This document shows, one piece after another, positions 26,281-35,338 of a stretch of 64,000 bases of DNA. Position numbers and translations under genes: made by a program. The stretch comes from Nonomuraea muscovyensis (GTDB taxonomy: Bacteria > Actinomycetota > Actinomycetes > Streptosporangiales > Streptosporangiaceae). Position 1 is the stretch's first letter. Every line of letters begins with the position of its first letter. Location: NCBI RefSeq assembly GCF_014207745.1, contig NZ_JACHJB010000001.1:3377463-3441462 (forward strand), given 5' to 3'. The notes beneath the pieces are model-generated. The model did no database searches. It was not told where the DNA came from and saw only the letters and a program-made list of their open reading frames with translations.

Positions 26281-27521
26281 CCACCGTCCTGATCGGGTGT
26301 GCGGTGTCGGCCGTGCTGCTGGTCTTCACCTACACGCTGGGGATGTACCTGGAGTCGGCGGGCGCCGCGGACCACCCCGGTGGCAGCGGCGACGGCTTCA
26401 CCGTCGTCCACGTGGTGCCCTGCCTGAACGAGGCGCGGGTCATCGCCGCCACGCTGCGTCACCTGCCCGAGGGGCTGGTCGTGGTCGTCGACGACGGCTC
26501 CGACGACGGCACGGCCGAGGTGGTCCGGCGGCTCGCCGACCCGCGCGTCCGCCTGCTCAGGCGCGAGCCGCCGGACGCCCGGCAGGGCAAGGGGCAGGCG
26601 CTCAACCACGCCCTGCGCCACCTGCTGGCCGACCTGCCCGGCGCGCGCCGCACCGCCGACCGCGTCCTGGTCTGCCTCATGGACGCCGACGGGCGGCTCG
26701 ACCCGGGCAGCCTGGAGGCGGTGCTGCCGTACTTCGCGGATCCCCGGGTCGGCGGCGTCCAGATGGGGGTGCGCATCGGCAACCGGAAGCAGAGCCTCCT
26801 CACGCGGATGCAGGACATGGAGTTCGTCGTCTACACGCGGATGTTCCAGCGCACCCGCAGCCGTATCGGGTCGGCGGGGCTCGGCGGGAACGGCCAGGTC
26901 ATGCGGCTCAAGGCGCTGCTGGACCTCGGTGACCACCCGTGGTCGCGGAGCCTGACCGAGGACCTCGACCTGGGTGTGCGGATGGTGCTGGCCGGCTGGC
27001 GCACCGCCTGCGTGCCCGACGCGACCGTGCGCCAGCAGGGGCTCGTCGGCCTGCGCGCCCTGGTGCGGCAGCGCTCACGCTGGTTCCAGGGGCACCTGCA
27101 GGCGCTGCGGCTCGTGCCGTCGGTGACCGGCCGGGCGTCCGGCCGGGTCGCGGTCGACCTGCTGAACGTCCTCCTCAGCCCGTTGCTGATCTTCGTGGGC
27201 TCGTTCATGACGCTTTCCCTGGCCGCGTCGCTGGTGGGGGTGACCTTCTCGGCCACGGCCCGCGCGCAGCTCTTCCAGCCGGTGCCGATCGTGTCGTGGT
27301 ACGTGCTGACGTTCGGCGCGGCCTTCCTGCTCGGGCCGCTCTACGCGCGCGTCAGCGGTGACATGGGCCGGCTGCGCGGGCTCGGCTACGGACACCTGTT
27401 CATCGTCTTCAACCTGGTGTGGCTCGTCGCGGCCTGGCGGGGGCTGTGGCGCGCGATGCGCGGCCGGCGGGCCTGGCTGAAGACCGAACGGCTCGCCGAC
27501 CCGTCGCCGGGACCGGCATGA
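26277..27521 (+). CDS. Family 2 processive glycosyltransferase
   Basis: 414 residues from ATG 26277. One helix at the N-terminus, a GT-A catalytic domain and three or four C-terminal helices give the topology of hyaluronan/poly-GlcNAc/cellulose-type synthases. Motifs: VDDGSDDGT (UDP binding), MDADGR (DxD), GLGGNGQVMR, LTEDLDLGVR (TED) and QRSRWFQGHLQ (Q/RxxRW), the full D,D,D,Q(R)xxRW set of processive enzymes. It should polymerise and extrude a sugar chain at the membrane. Neighbouring epimerase and deacetylase-fold proteins suggest an amino-sugar polymer (inference). It overlaps the next gene by ATGA. Confidence 0.92.
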   Translation: MTTVLIGCAVSAVLLVFTYTLGMYLESAGAADHPGGSGDGFTVVHVVPCLNEARVIAATLRHLPEGLVVVVDDGSDDGTAEVVRRLADPRVRLLRREPPDARQGKGQALNHALRHLLADLPGARRTADRVLVCLMDADGRLDPGSLEAVLPYFADPRVGGVQMGVRIGNRKQSLLTRMQDMEFVVYTRMFQRTRSRIGSAGLGGNGQVMRLKALLDLGDHPWSRSLTEDLDLGVRMVLAGWRTACVPDATVRQQGLVGLRALVRQRSRWFQGHLQALRLVPSVTGRASGRVAVDLLNVLLSPLLIFVGSFMTLSLAASLVGVTFSATARAQLFQPVPIVSWYVLTFGAAFLLGPLYARVSGDMGRLRGLGYGHLFIVFNLVWLVAAWRGLWRAMRGRRAWLKTERLADPSPGPA

Positions 27522-28195
27522 CCGCGTTCCTGCCCCGGGCGCTGGCCGCCGTCGCGCTGATCGCCCTTCCGGCCGCGCCGGACCGGCCCGCCCGGTGCGC
27601 CCCCTGGGCGGAGGGCACGGTCAGGGCGGGGCTGTTCCTCGAGTACGACGGGTACGGCAGAGCGTGCACGTACCAGGACGGCGGCCGGTGGGTGTGGCGG
27701 CTGTCGCCGAGACCGGCACGCGCCCCGGCCGAGACGCACGCGGCGCTGGCCCTGAGCACCGGCGATTACGCGGACGTCCGGCTCCGCGTCCGGGCCAGGA
27801 CCGTGCATCAGCTGCGGCGTCCCACGCCGAACCCGTGGGAGGTCGCCTGGGTCGTGTGGCACTACACCGACGACAACCACTTCTACTACCTCGTCCCCAA
27901 GCCGAACGGCTGGGAGCTCGGCAAGGTCACCCCCGGATATCCGGGCAACCAGCGCTACCTCGCCACGGGCGAGGAGCCCTTCGAGGTCGGCACGTGGCAC
28001 ACGATCGAGATCCGCCAGGTGGGCGACACGATGACGGCGGACGTGGACGGCCGCCGGCTGGTCCGCTTCCGCGACCAGGAGCGGCCCTACCACCGGGGCC
28101 GCGCCGGCCTCTACAACGAGGACGCGACGACGGACTTCACGGATCTGGGCGTCGCACCGGCCGCCGAGCGGTTTCGCGGCACCGTGCGGCGGTAG
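27518..28195 (+). CDS. Secreted concanavalin-like (DUF1080-type) protein
   Basis: 225 residues from ATG 27518, overlapping the synthase stop by four bases. A signal peptide (FLPRALAAVALIALPAAP) precedes a jelly-roll-like domain with YADVRLRVRART, AWVVWHYTDDNHFYYLVPKPN, WHTIEIRQVGDTMTADVDGR and GRAGLYNEDATTDFTDLGV. The last elements are typical of the family-16-like / 3-keto-disaccharide hydrolase (DUF1080) fold. It probably binds or trims the polymer made by the operon. No unambiguous catalytic pair is visible, so a binding role is equally likely. Confidence 0.78.
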   Translation: MTAFLPRALAAVALIALPAAPDRPARCAPWAEGTVRAGLFLEYDGYGRACTYQDGGRWVWRLSPRPARAPAETHAALALSTGDYADVRLRVRARTVHQLRRPTPNPWEVAWVVWHYTDDNHFYYLVPKPNGWELGKVTPGYPGNQRYLATGEEPFEVGTWHTIEIRQVGDTMTADVDGRRLVRFRDQERPYHRGRAGLYNEDATTDFTDLGVAPAAERFRGTVRR

Positions 28196-28286
28196 GTGAC
28201 GCCTGGAACGGGGAGGGGATCGCCAGGGTCACGGGTCGCGCGACCACGCCACCGCTGGTGATCGGTCGCTGACTAGAGGTGATGGC

Positions 28287-28988
28287 GTGGTGGATCGGCC
28301 GGGGGCGCTGGTCATCGAGGACACCGGCGAGGTGCGCCGGCTGCTGTGCGAGGTCCTGCGGATGGCGGGGTTCGACGTCACGGAGGCGGCCACCGGCGCC
28401 GAGGGGCTCGACCTGATCGCCGAGAGACACCCCGACCTGGTGACGCTCGACCTCATGCTGCCGGACATGGACGGGATCGAGGTGTGCCGGCGGCTGCGCG
28501 GCATGACCAGCGCGTACGTGATCATGCTGTCGGGTCGCACGGAGGAGGCCGACCGTCTCGTCGGCCTGGAGGTGGGGGCCGACGACTACATGACCAAGCC
28601 GTTCTCACCCCGTGAGCTCCGAGCCCGGGTCGCGGCGATGTTCCGGCGGCCCCGCCGCGGCGACCTGCGGGGGAGCGGCGACCGGCCGCGCATCCTCACG
28701 TCCGGCGACCTCGTCGTGGACGAGGAGAGCCATGAGGTGCGTCTGGCGGGCCGGCCGGTGCCGCTCACCCGGATCGAGTTCGACCTGCTCCTGCTGCTCG
28801 CCTCCAACCCGAGGCGGGTGTGGACGCGCGAGACGCTGACCCGGATGGTCTGGCACACCGACTGGCCCGGCAACGACCATGTCATCGACGTCCACGTCGC
28901 CAACCTGCGGCGCAAACTGGGCGACGACGCCCGCTCCGGTCGCTGGGTGCGCACGGTGCACGGCGTCGGCTACCGGTTCGGAGGCTGA
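28287..28988 (+). CDS. OmpR-family response regulator
   Basis: 233 residues. The receiver domain has the acidic pocket (LVIEDTGE), phospho-acceptor Asp in [13 protein letters not shown], and the lysine in [11 protein letters not shown]. The C-terminal winged helix has [20 protein letters not shown] and [19 protein letters not shown]. The pocket reads IEDT where most regulators have EDD/EDE, a mild deviation. A sensor-like kinase gene follows after 5 bp, presumably its partner. Confidence 0.93.
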   Translation: MVDRPGALVIEDTGEVRRLLCEVLRMAGFDVTEAATGAEGLDLIAERHPDLVTLDLMLPDMDGIEVCRRLRGMTSAYVIMLSGRTEEADRLVGLEVGADDYMTKPFSPRELRARVAAMFRRPRRGDLRGSGDRPRILTSGDLVVDEESHEVRLAGRPVPLTRIEFDLLLLLASNPRRVWTRETLTRMVWHTDWPGNDHVIDVHVANLRRKLGDDARSGRWVRTVHGVGYRFGG

Positions 28989-28993
28989 CGGCC

Positions 28994-30463
28994 ATGATCG
29001 TCCCGATTCACATCCTGCTGTGCGAGGCGGACGACGACGACGCGCTGCGGATCGTCGCCCGCCTGCTGCGCGACGGGGTGGAGGCGACCCACGAGCGGGT
29101 GGAGGACGCCGAGGCGGCGGCCGCGGCGTTGCGGCGCCGCCCGCCGGACATCGTCTTCTCCGACTACCGGATGCCGGCCCTCACCGCGCACGACGTGGTC
29201 CGGCTGCTCCACGAGGCCGCGCTCGACGTCCCGTTCATCCTGGTCTCCGGGCAGATCGGCGACGAGCGCGCGGCGGCGCTCATGCGGGCCGGTGCCCGGG
29301 ACTTCGTCCGCAAGGACCGGCTTTCCCGGCTCGCCCCCGTCGTGCGGCGGGAGCTGCACGAGGCGGAGTGCAGGCACCAGCGCGAGCAGGCGCAGGCCGC
29401 GCTGCGGGAGAGCGAGCAGCGGCTACGGCTGTACGCCGCGAACGCTCCCGACGTCATCTTCCGCTGCCGCATGTCCCCCCGGGCGTGGGTGGAGTACGTG
29501 AGCCCCGCCACGGCCGCGATCCTCGGCCACCCGCCGGAGGAACTGCTCGGCGACCCCGGCAACCTGCTCGGCCTGGTCCACCCCGCCGACCGCGACCGGC
29601 TCGAACGGTCGTGGCGCTCGCCCGGCGGCGAGCCGCTCCTGGTGCGCTGGCTCGGGCCGGACGGCACGACGGTGTGGACCGTCCAGCGGGTGACGGGCAT
29701 CCGCGACGACGGCGGCCGGCTGCTCGCCGTCGAGGGCATCCTGCGCGACGTCACCGCCCAGGTGCACGTCCGGCGCGAACGCGATCGCCTCGAACGGCGG
29801 CTGCGCGAGGCCGAACGGCTGGAGTCCCTCGGCCGGCTGGCCGGCGGCCTCGCGCACGACGTCAACAATCTCCTCGGCGTGATCGCGGGGAACGCCGAGC
29901 TGGCCCTCGACACGCTGCCCGAGGACACCCCCGGCCGCGCCGGCGTCGAACGGATCCAGCAGGCTGCCGAGCGCGGCGGAGCCCTGGCCCGGCGGCTGCT
30001 GGCTCCGGCCGCCGCGGACCCGCCGGGGTCGGCCGACCCGAACGCGGTCGTCGAGGGGACGGCCGAGTTGCTGCGCCCCACCCTGGCCGGCGGTGTCGAG
30101 CTCGTCACCCGGCTGGCTCCCGGTCTGCCCGCCGTCGCCATCGGCCGCGCCGGGCTGGAGCAGGTCCTCATCAACGTGCTGGTCAACGCGCTGGCCGCGA
30201 TGCCCGGCGGCGGCCGGCTGACCGTCGAGACGGGACGGGGCGACGGCGAGGTCCGGCTCACCGTCTCCGACACCGGACACGGCATGCCCGCCGAGGTGGC
30301 CGAGCGCGCCTTCGAGCCGTTCTTCACCACCAGGGAGCACGGCACCGGCCTGGGCCTGTGCACCGCCCGCGGCGCGGTCGAGCGGGCGGGCGGCCGGGCC
30401 ACGCTCACCTCACGGCCGGGCTCCGGCACCACCGTGCACATCCACCTCCCCGAGGCCCGCTGA
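28994..30463 (+). CDS. Receiver-PAS-histidine kinase
   Basis: 489 residues from ATG 28994. Order: receiver domain (1-125; Asp in VFSDYRMP, Lys in DFVRKDRL), PAS domain (about 145-265; [17 protein letters not shown]), coiled-coil, and a histidine kinase with H-box [15 protein letters not shown]1 DTGHGMP and G2 GTGLGL. No membrane segment, so it is cytoplasmic. The H-box with HDVNN marks the class seen in blue-light and nitrogen-type kinases. The N-terminal receiver suggests it is itself a phosphorelay target. It should phosphorylate the adjacent OmpR regulator; the signal is unknown. Confidence 0.92.
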   Translation: MIVPIHILLCEADDDDALRIVARLLRDGVEATHERVEDAEAAAAALRRRPPDIVFSDYRMPALTAHDVVRLLHEAALDVPFILVSGQIGDERAAALMRAGARDFVRKDRLSRLAPVVRRELHEAECRHQREQAQAALRESEQRLRLYAANAPDVIFRCRMSPRAWVEYVSPATAAILGHPPEELLGDPGNLLGLVHPADRDRLERSWRSPGGEPLLVRWLGPDGTTVWTVQRVTGIRDDGGRLLAVEGILRDVTAQVHVRRERDRLERRLREAERLESLGRLAGGLAHDVNNLLGVIAGNAELALDTLPEDTPGRAGVERIQQAAERGGALARRLLAPAAADPPGSADPNAVVEGTAELLRPTLAGGVELVTRLAPGLPAVAIGRAGLEQVLINVLVNALAAMPGGGRLTVETGRGDGEVRLTVSDTGHGMPAEVAERAFEPFFTTREHGTGLGLCTARGAVERAGGRATLTSRPGSGTTVHIHLPEAR

Positions 30464-30570
30464 CCTGCGGCGTTCGTCGCTCAGGGGCAGCGGTCGCACA
30501 CTCCGGGGAACGATGGACCGGGGAGTAGTCGTTGGACGTGGTGACCCCGCTTCACGAAAGGGGGTGCACC

Positions 30571-31422
30571 ATGCACCACAACGGTCTGCGCACCGCCGTT
30601 CTGCTGGGCGGCATGTCGGCGTTGATCCTCGCGGCGGGCGCGTGGCTGGGCGGTGGCACCGGCCTGCGGATCGCGCTGGTGCTCGCCGTGCTGGGCAACG
30701 GCGCCGCCTACTTCTTCTCCGACCGGATCGCGTTGTCGGCCATGCGGGCGCGGCCGGTGAGCGAGGTCGAGCACCCCGTCCTCTACAAGATCGTGCGCGA
30801 GCTGTCCACGCAGGCCAGGCAGCCGATGCCCCGGCTCTACGTGTCGCCGACCGCACAGCCCAACGCGTTCGCCACCGGCCGCGGTCCGCGCAAGGCCGCC
30901 GTCTGCGTCACCTACGGGCTGACCAGGCTGCTCGACGAGCGGGAGTTGCGCGGCGTGATCGGCCACGAGCTGTCGCACGTCTACAACCGCGACATCCTCA
31001 TCTCCTCCGTGGCGGGCGCGCTCGCCACGATGATCACCTGGCTCAGCTACGTGGCGGTGTTCTTCGGCGGCTCCGACGACGACGAGGGGCCCGGCTTCCT
31101 CGGCGCGCTGCTCATGATGGTGCTCGGGCCGGTCGCGGCCGGCGTGATCCAGATGGCCATCTCCCGGGCCCGCGAGTACCAGGCCGACGAGTCGGGGGCC
31201 CGGCTGACCGGCGACCCCCTCGCGCTGGCCTCGGCCCTGCGCAAGATCGAGATGGGTGCCCGGCAACTGCCCCTCCCGGAGAACAGCCGGCTCACCTCCG
31301 CCTCCCACATGATGATCGCCAACCCGTTCAGCGGCTCGGGCTTCGGCCGGCTGTTCTCGACGCACCCGCCCACCTCCGAGCGGGTGGCGCGCCTGGAGCG
31401 GATGGCCGGCTACCGCCGCTGA
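30571..31422 (+). CDS. htpX: HtpX-like M48 membrane zinc protease
   Basis: 283 residues from ATG 30571, which has AAGGGGG nine bases upstream; an in-frame start at 30532 is less likely. Two hydrophobic segments at the N-terminus and two after the active site match HtpX. The zinc site is HELSH (GVIGHELSHVYNRD) with the third ligand in YQADESGARL. HtpX removes damaged membrane proteins. The C-terminal STHPPTSERVARLE motif is the family ending. Confidence 0.93.
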   Translation: MHHNGLRTAVLLGGMSALILAAGAWLGGGTGLRIALVLAVLGNGAAYFFSDRIALSAMRARPVSEVEHPVLYKIVRELSTQARQPMPRLYVSPTAQPNAFATGRGPRKAAVCVTYGLTRLLDERELRGVIGHELSHVYNRDILISSVAGALATMITWLSYVAVFFGGSDDDEGPGFLGALLMMVLGPVAAGVIQMAISRAREYQADESGARLTGDPLALASALRKIEMGARQLPLPENSRLTSASHMMIANPFSGSGFGRLFSTHPPTSERVARLERMAGYRR

Positions 31423-31437
31423 GTGCGCCGCGACGGG

Positions 31438-31479
31438 TTTGTCGGGACGCCTTTGTCAGGACGGCTTTGTCGGGACGGG
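31438..31479 (+). repeat. Three tandem 14-bp units
   Basis: TTTGTC(G/A)GGACG(C/G)(C/G) occurs at 31438, 31452 and 31466 in the gap between htpX and the PaiB-like gene. Unit length is not a multiple of three. Confidence 0.85.
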
Positions 31480-31549
31480 CAAAGCGGGCCGCCGACCTTG
31501 ATGGCGTGCCACTAGACGCGGCGGGCCCGGCAGCGGTTGCATCTCGTCC

Positions 31550-32137
31550 ATGCTCGAACAACCGATGTACGCGCTGGACGACCCGGCCGCGCTGCGCGCC
31601 CTCGTCGCGGCCCACGGCTGGGCCCTGCTCGTGAGCGACGGCGGCCCCGTCGTCTCGCATTTGCCGATCATCCCCGACCCGGCCGACCCCGGGGCCGCCG
31701 TCCTCGGGCACCTGGCCCGCGAGGACGCCGAGCTGCACGGCCTCGGCGAGCGGCCCGTGGTGATCGTCGTGCAGGGGCCGCACGGCTACGTCTCGCCCAC
31801 CTGGTACGAGGCCGGCCCGTACGTGCCGACCTGGAACTTCGTCACCGTCCACCTGCACGGAACGCCGGAGCTCCTCGGGCCGGAGGAGACCTGGCAGGTG
31901 CTCTCCGGCACCGTGGACCACTTCGAGGCCGGCCGGCCCGAGCCGTTCCGGATGGGCGAGGTCGAGGAGTACGCCCGCCGGCTCGCCCCCGCGGTGACCG
32001 GGTTCAGGCTGGTGCCCACCCGGGTGGTGGGCAAGGCCAAGCTCAGCCAGGACAAGCCGGCCGAGATCGTGGAACGGGTGATCGGCGCCCTGGACGCCGA
32101 GAACCCGCCGCTCGCCCGCGCGATGCGGGGTGGGTGA
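31550..32137 (+). CDS. PaiB-family FMN-binding protein
   Basis: 195 residues. Matches the PaiB/FMN-binding negative transcriptional regulator family: LVSDGGPVVSHLPIIPD, GHLAREDAEL, VVIVVQGPHGYVSPTWYEAG, VPTWNFVTVHLHG and VVGKAKLSQDKP. The fold is the split barrel of pyridoxamine-phosphate oxidase-like proteins. In Bacillus PaiB affects protease and sporulation genes, but most homologues are probably flavin-dependent enzymes or sensors. Start ATG 31550; alternative 31565 (MYALDD). Confidence 0.88.
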   Translation: MLEQPMYALDDPAALRALVAAHGWALLVSDGGPVVSHLPIIPDPADPGAAVLGHLAREDAELHGLGERPVVIVVQGPHGYVSPTWYEAGPYVPTWNFVTVHLHGTPELLGPEETWQVLSGTVDHFEAGRPEPFRMGEVEEYARRLAPAVTGFRLVPTRVVGKAKLSQDKPAEIVERVIGALDAENPPLARAMRGG

Positions 32138-32158
32138 GGCCCGCGCCCGCGCGGGGAC

Positions 32159-33508
32159 TCACGCGTGCGCGGCGCCCGCCAGGATGCCGCCGTACTGGAT
32201 GGCCACCAGGTGGCGGATCGGGATCGTCTCCTCCGGAGCGCCCGACTCCGCCTCCGCGCACCACGTGGCGTACGTCTCCGCCAGCGCCCGCGCCCGCGCC
32301 CGGATCACCGGCGTGCCGTTGCCGACGGCCAATTCGCCCTCCAGCGCCCGCAGCAGCATCCCGCCGAACCGCAGCCGCATGCTGTGCAGCAGGTCGCGGC
32401 TGGAGGACACCTCGGCCACCGTGGCCGGCCGCTCGTTCTCCGGGGCGCCGGCGCGGCCGGAGTCGGTGGCCGCCATCCCGGCGAGCATCGGCACGAAGCT
32501 CCGGCTGGCCCGCAGGAACGGCGACCCGGTCACCAGGTCGCCCGCCACGGCCGTCAGCGTCTCGTCCAGCACCTCGAACGTGGCCCGCAGGTCGGCGGCC
32601 TGGCCGAGCACCAGGTCCCGGTAGGGCCGGTCGGCCGGCGACGTGTCGCCCGCCGAGGCGGTGGTCCAGTAGGGCACCTCCGCGGTCAGGCCGAGCGTGC
32701 CGTACCTGGCGATGTAGGAGTCGCTGGCGGCGCCGCCGATGTGCTCGGTGGGGTCCTGGCCGAGAGCCTCCAGGTAGTCGTAGGCGTCCTGCATCCGGGG
32801 CGCCAGGTAGACGGCCTGGTCCAGTTGCCGGACGGACGGGTGCTCCGGCTCGCCCGCGTGCAACGGCACGCCGTACCTGCCGGGCAGGGCCTTGAGCACG
32901 GCCTGCAGCTCGGGCTCGGGCCGGTTCAGGTAGTAGAAGACGCCGCCCGTCTCGCCGTTGTGCAGGGTGGTCATGAACGCCGGCCTGGTGTCGTCGATCA
33001 GCCGCATCAGCGCCAGCGTCTCCGGCAGCACCCGGTCGAAGTAGGCCCGCTTGTAGGCGAACGGGAACGTCCACTCGACCTGCTCGTCGCCTGCCGGCCG
33101 GTAGAAGTGCCTGGCGTAGTGGGTCTTGGTGAACGGCCCGGCGAACCAGCCCTCGTTCAGCCGGGTGCCGTCGGGATCGAGGCAGCCCACGACGTGCCAG
33201 GTGCGGCCGGTGGCACGGCGCAACCCCGCGTCCTCGCACAGCCGGGTGGCCAGGTGGGAGACGGTCAGGCCGCCGATGGGCTCGTTGGGGTGCGGCCCGG
33301 CCGCGACGATCGCGTGGCGCGGCCCGTCGCCCACGGTGAGGCAGAGCAGCGGGTCGCCGAGCCGGGAGGTGCCGATGCGGCGCAGTGACGCCACGCCGGG
33401 ATGGTCGGCCGCCAGCCGGGTGAGGGTGGCGTACACCTCGTCCACGGTGGCGAACCTGTCGAAGTCGGGGACGGTGTCGAGTTCTGAGATGAGGGTCGCG
33501 TCGAGCAC
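32159..33508 (-). CDS. M14-family zinc carboxypeptidase-like protein
   Basis: 449 residues, no signal peptide, so cytoplasmic. The zinc motif HxxE is in GPHPNEPIGG; the third histidine is probably in MTTLHNGETGG and the catalytic glutamate in LTAEVPYWT. About 120 C-terminal residues are helical and outside the peptidase core. It would hydrolyse a peptide or amide bond. It is divergent from the pucR-type regulator, whose downstream genes encode an amidohydrolase and an oligopeptide importer, so a role in processing imported peptides is likely (inference). Confidence 0.85.
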   Translation of the reverse strand: MLDATLISELDTVPDFDRFATVDEVYATLTRLAADHPGVASLRRIGTSRLGDPLLCLTVGDGPRHAIVAAGPHPNEPIGGLTVSHLATRLCEDAGLRRATGRTWHVVGCLDPDGTRLNEGWFAGPFTKTHYARHFYRPAGDEQVEWTFPFAYKRAYFDRVLPETLALMRLIDDTRPAFMTTLHNGETGGVFYYLNRPEPELQAVLKALPGRYGVPLHAGEPEHPSVRQLDQAVYLAPRMQDAYDYLEALGQDPTEHIGGAASDSYIARYGTLGLTAEVPYWTTASAGDTSPADRPYRDLVLGQAADLRATFEVLDETLTAVAGDLVTGSPFLRASRSFVPMLAGMAATDSGRAGAPENERPATVAEVSSSRDLLHSMRLRFGGMLLRALEGELAVGNGTPVIRARARALAETYATWCAEAESGAPEETIPIRHLVAIQYGGILAGAAHA

Positions 33509-33635
33509 ATCCCAGTGTCACCCCCTGCCGGGGACGGGGGCATCGTCGCCGCTGCCAACCTCACCGTCCGCGGCTTGTGGTGGCCGTCAAGCAGCAGGCT
33601 GGTTGAATGAGACTTCCGTCCCGGAGGTCATAGAT

Positions 33636-35261
33636 ATGTCGGTTTCCCCGCGCCCGCCCGACGCCTCGATGACGCGGCCGTACCGGCCACCGCTCGCCCA
33701 GGTGCTCCAGACGTTGGGAAGCCACGTGCTGTCGGCCGCGCACCTGCCCGGCGACGGGTCGCTCACCGTGGGCGAGCCCGTGGTGCACGACCCCGACGAC
33801 CCGCTGGAGGAGCGCCCCGGCTGCGTGCTGCTCGCCGTCGGCTCGGGCGCCGACGCCCGCGACCTGGTACGCCAGGCGGCCGCGCTGTCGTACCACGCGG
33901 TGGTCGTCAAGGACCGGGGGACCGACCTCGGCCCGGCCGTCGAGGCGGCGGGGCAGGCACGGATCGCGCTGCTCATCGCCCCCCAGCAGATCCCGTGGCG
34001 GCAGCTCGACGCGCTGCTGACCGCCGCGATCTCCGGCCCCGGCGCCGTCACCACGGCCTACGCCTCGGCCGGCGCCGGAGACCTGTTCGCCTTCGCCAAC
34101 GCCGTCGCCGCGACCATCGGCGGGGCCACCTGCATCGAGGACCCGCAGGGCAACGTGCTCGCCTACTCCAACGTCCCGGGCCAGGAGATCGACGAGATCC
34201 GCCGGACCGGCATCCTCGGCCGCAGGACGCCGCAGCGGCCGACCAACCGCACCGAGTACAGCCGCGTCTTCCGCGCCGACGGTCCCGTGCGGTTCGACAG
34301 CCTGGGGCCGGGCCACACGCCGCGCCTGGCCACGGCGGTCCGGGCGGGCGCCCAGCTCCTCGGGTTCATCTGGGTGCTCGACGGCACCCCGCCCGTGGTG
34401 CCCGGCGCGATGCGGCTGCTGGACGAGGCGGGGCGGGTGGCCGCCCTGCATCTGCTGCGCGCCCGCGACCCGGCCGACCAGGAGCGCCGGCACCGTTCGG
34501 AGACGTTGCGCGCCCTGCTCGACGGCACCACCTCCGCCTCGGCGGCCGGCGCCCGGCTGGGTCTGCCGCCCGGCTCGCGGGTGGCCGTCGCCGCCTTCGC
34601 GCCGGCCGACCCGGCGCCGGAGCCGGACACGGTGATGGCCGGCGTGCTCGACCTGGTCGGCCTCTGCTGCGAGACCTGGCATCCGCAGGCCGTCTGCACG
34701 ACCGGCTGGGGCCGCGTCTACGCCCTGCTGCCGGTCCCGCCCGGCACCCCGCCGTCGCGGCTGGCCCGCGCGGCGGGCGACGCCGTCACCGCCGTGCGCA
34801 AGTCCGCCCGGCTCAGCCTGTACGCGGGCGTCGGCCCCGTCGTCGCCGGGCTCGGCGAGGCGGCGGCCTCGCGGCGGCTGGCCGAGCGGGTCGTCCGCGT
34901 GCTCGCCGACGCGGGAGGCGAGCCGGTCGCGCTGGTCTCCGACGAGCGGGTACGCGCCCGCGTCGCCCTGCTCGACCTGGTGGAGCGGGGCGACGCCGTC
35001 GAGCAGGTCCTGGAGCCGGTACGGCGGATGCTCGACCACGACCGGGCGCACTCCACCACGCACGGCGTCACCCTGCTGGCCTACCTCGACGCCTTCGGCG
35101 AGGCGGCCAAGGCGGCGGCGGAGCTGTCGGTGCACGAGAACACGCTGCGTTACCGCGTGCGCCGCCTGCAGGAGCTGTTCGACGTGGACCTGGCCGATCC
35201 CGCCGAGCGGCTGGTGATCTGGCTGCAACTGCGCCTGCTGCACCTGCGGGGAGAGCTGTAG
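33636..35261 (+). CDS. PucR-family transcriptional regulator
   Basis: 541 residues from ATG 33636, with GGAGG eight bases upstream. The N-terminal two-thirds is the PucR/CdaR sensory region. The C-terminal HTH_30 domain is clear: AYLDAFGEAAKAAAELSVHE then NTLRYRVRRLQELFDVDL. PucR-type proteins activate purine, amino-acid or peptide catabolic genes. It sits between a divergent M14 peptidase and a rightward amidohydrolase-ABC operon, its probable target. The effector is unknown. Confidence 0.9.
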   Translation: MSVSPRPPDASMTRPYRPPLAQVLQTLGSHVLSAAHLPGDGSLTVGEPVVHDPDDPLEERPGCVLLAVGSGADARDLVRQAAALSYHAVVVKDRGTDLGPAVEAAGQARIALLIAPQQIPWRQLDALLTAAISGPGAVTTAYASAGAGDLFAFANAVAATIGGATCIEDPQGNVLAYSNVPGQEIDEIRRTGILGRRTPQRPTNRTEYSRVFRADGPVRFDSLGPGHTPRLATAVRAGAQLLGFIWVLDGTPPVVPGAMRLLDEAGRVAALHLLRARDPADQERRHRSETLRALLDGTTSASAAGARLGLPPGSRVAVAAFAPADPAPEPDTVMAGVLDLVGLCCETWHPQAVCTTGWGRVYALLPVPPGTPPSRLARAAGDAVTAVRKSARLSLYAGVGPVVAGLGEAAASRRLAERVVRVLADAGGEPVALVSDERVRARVALLDLVERGDAVEQVLEPVRRMLDHDRAHSTTHGVTLLAYLDAFGEAAKAAAELSVHENTLRYRVRRLQELFDVDLADPAERLVIWLQLRLLHLRGEL

Positions 35262-35338
35262 CGGACCACAATCGGCGGGGGCCGGGATGTCCGCTCTCGA
35301 CGATGAGCCGCCGGGCGCTGCCCGCCTAGCGTCATCGC

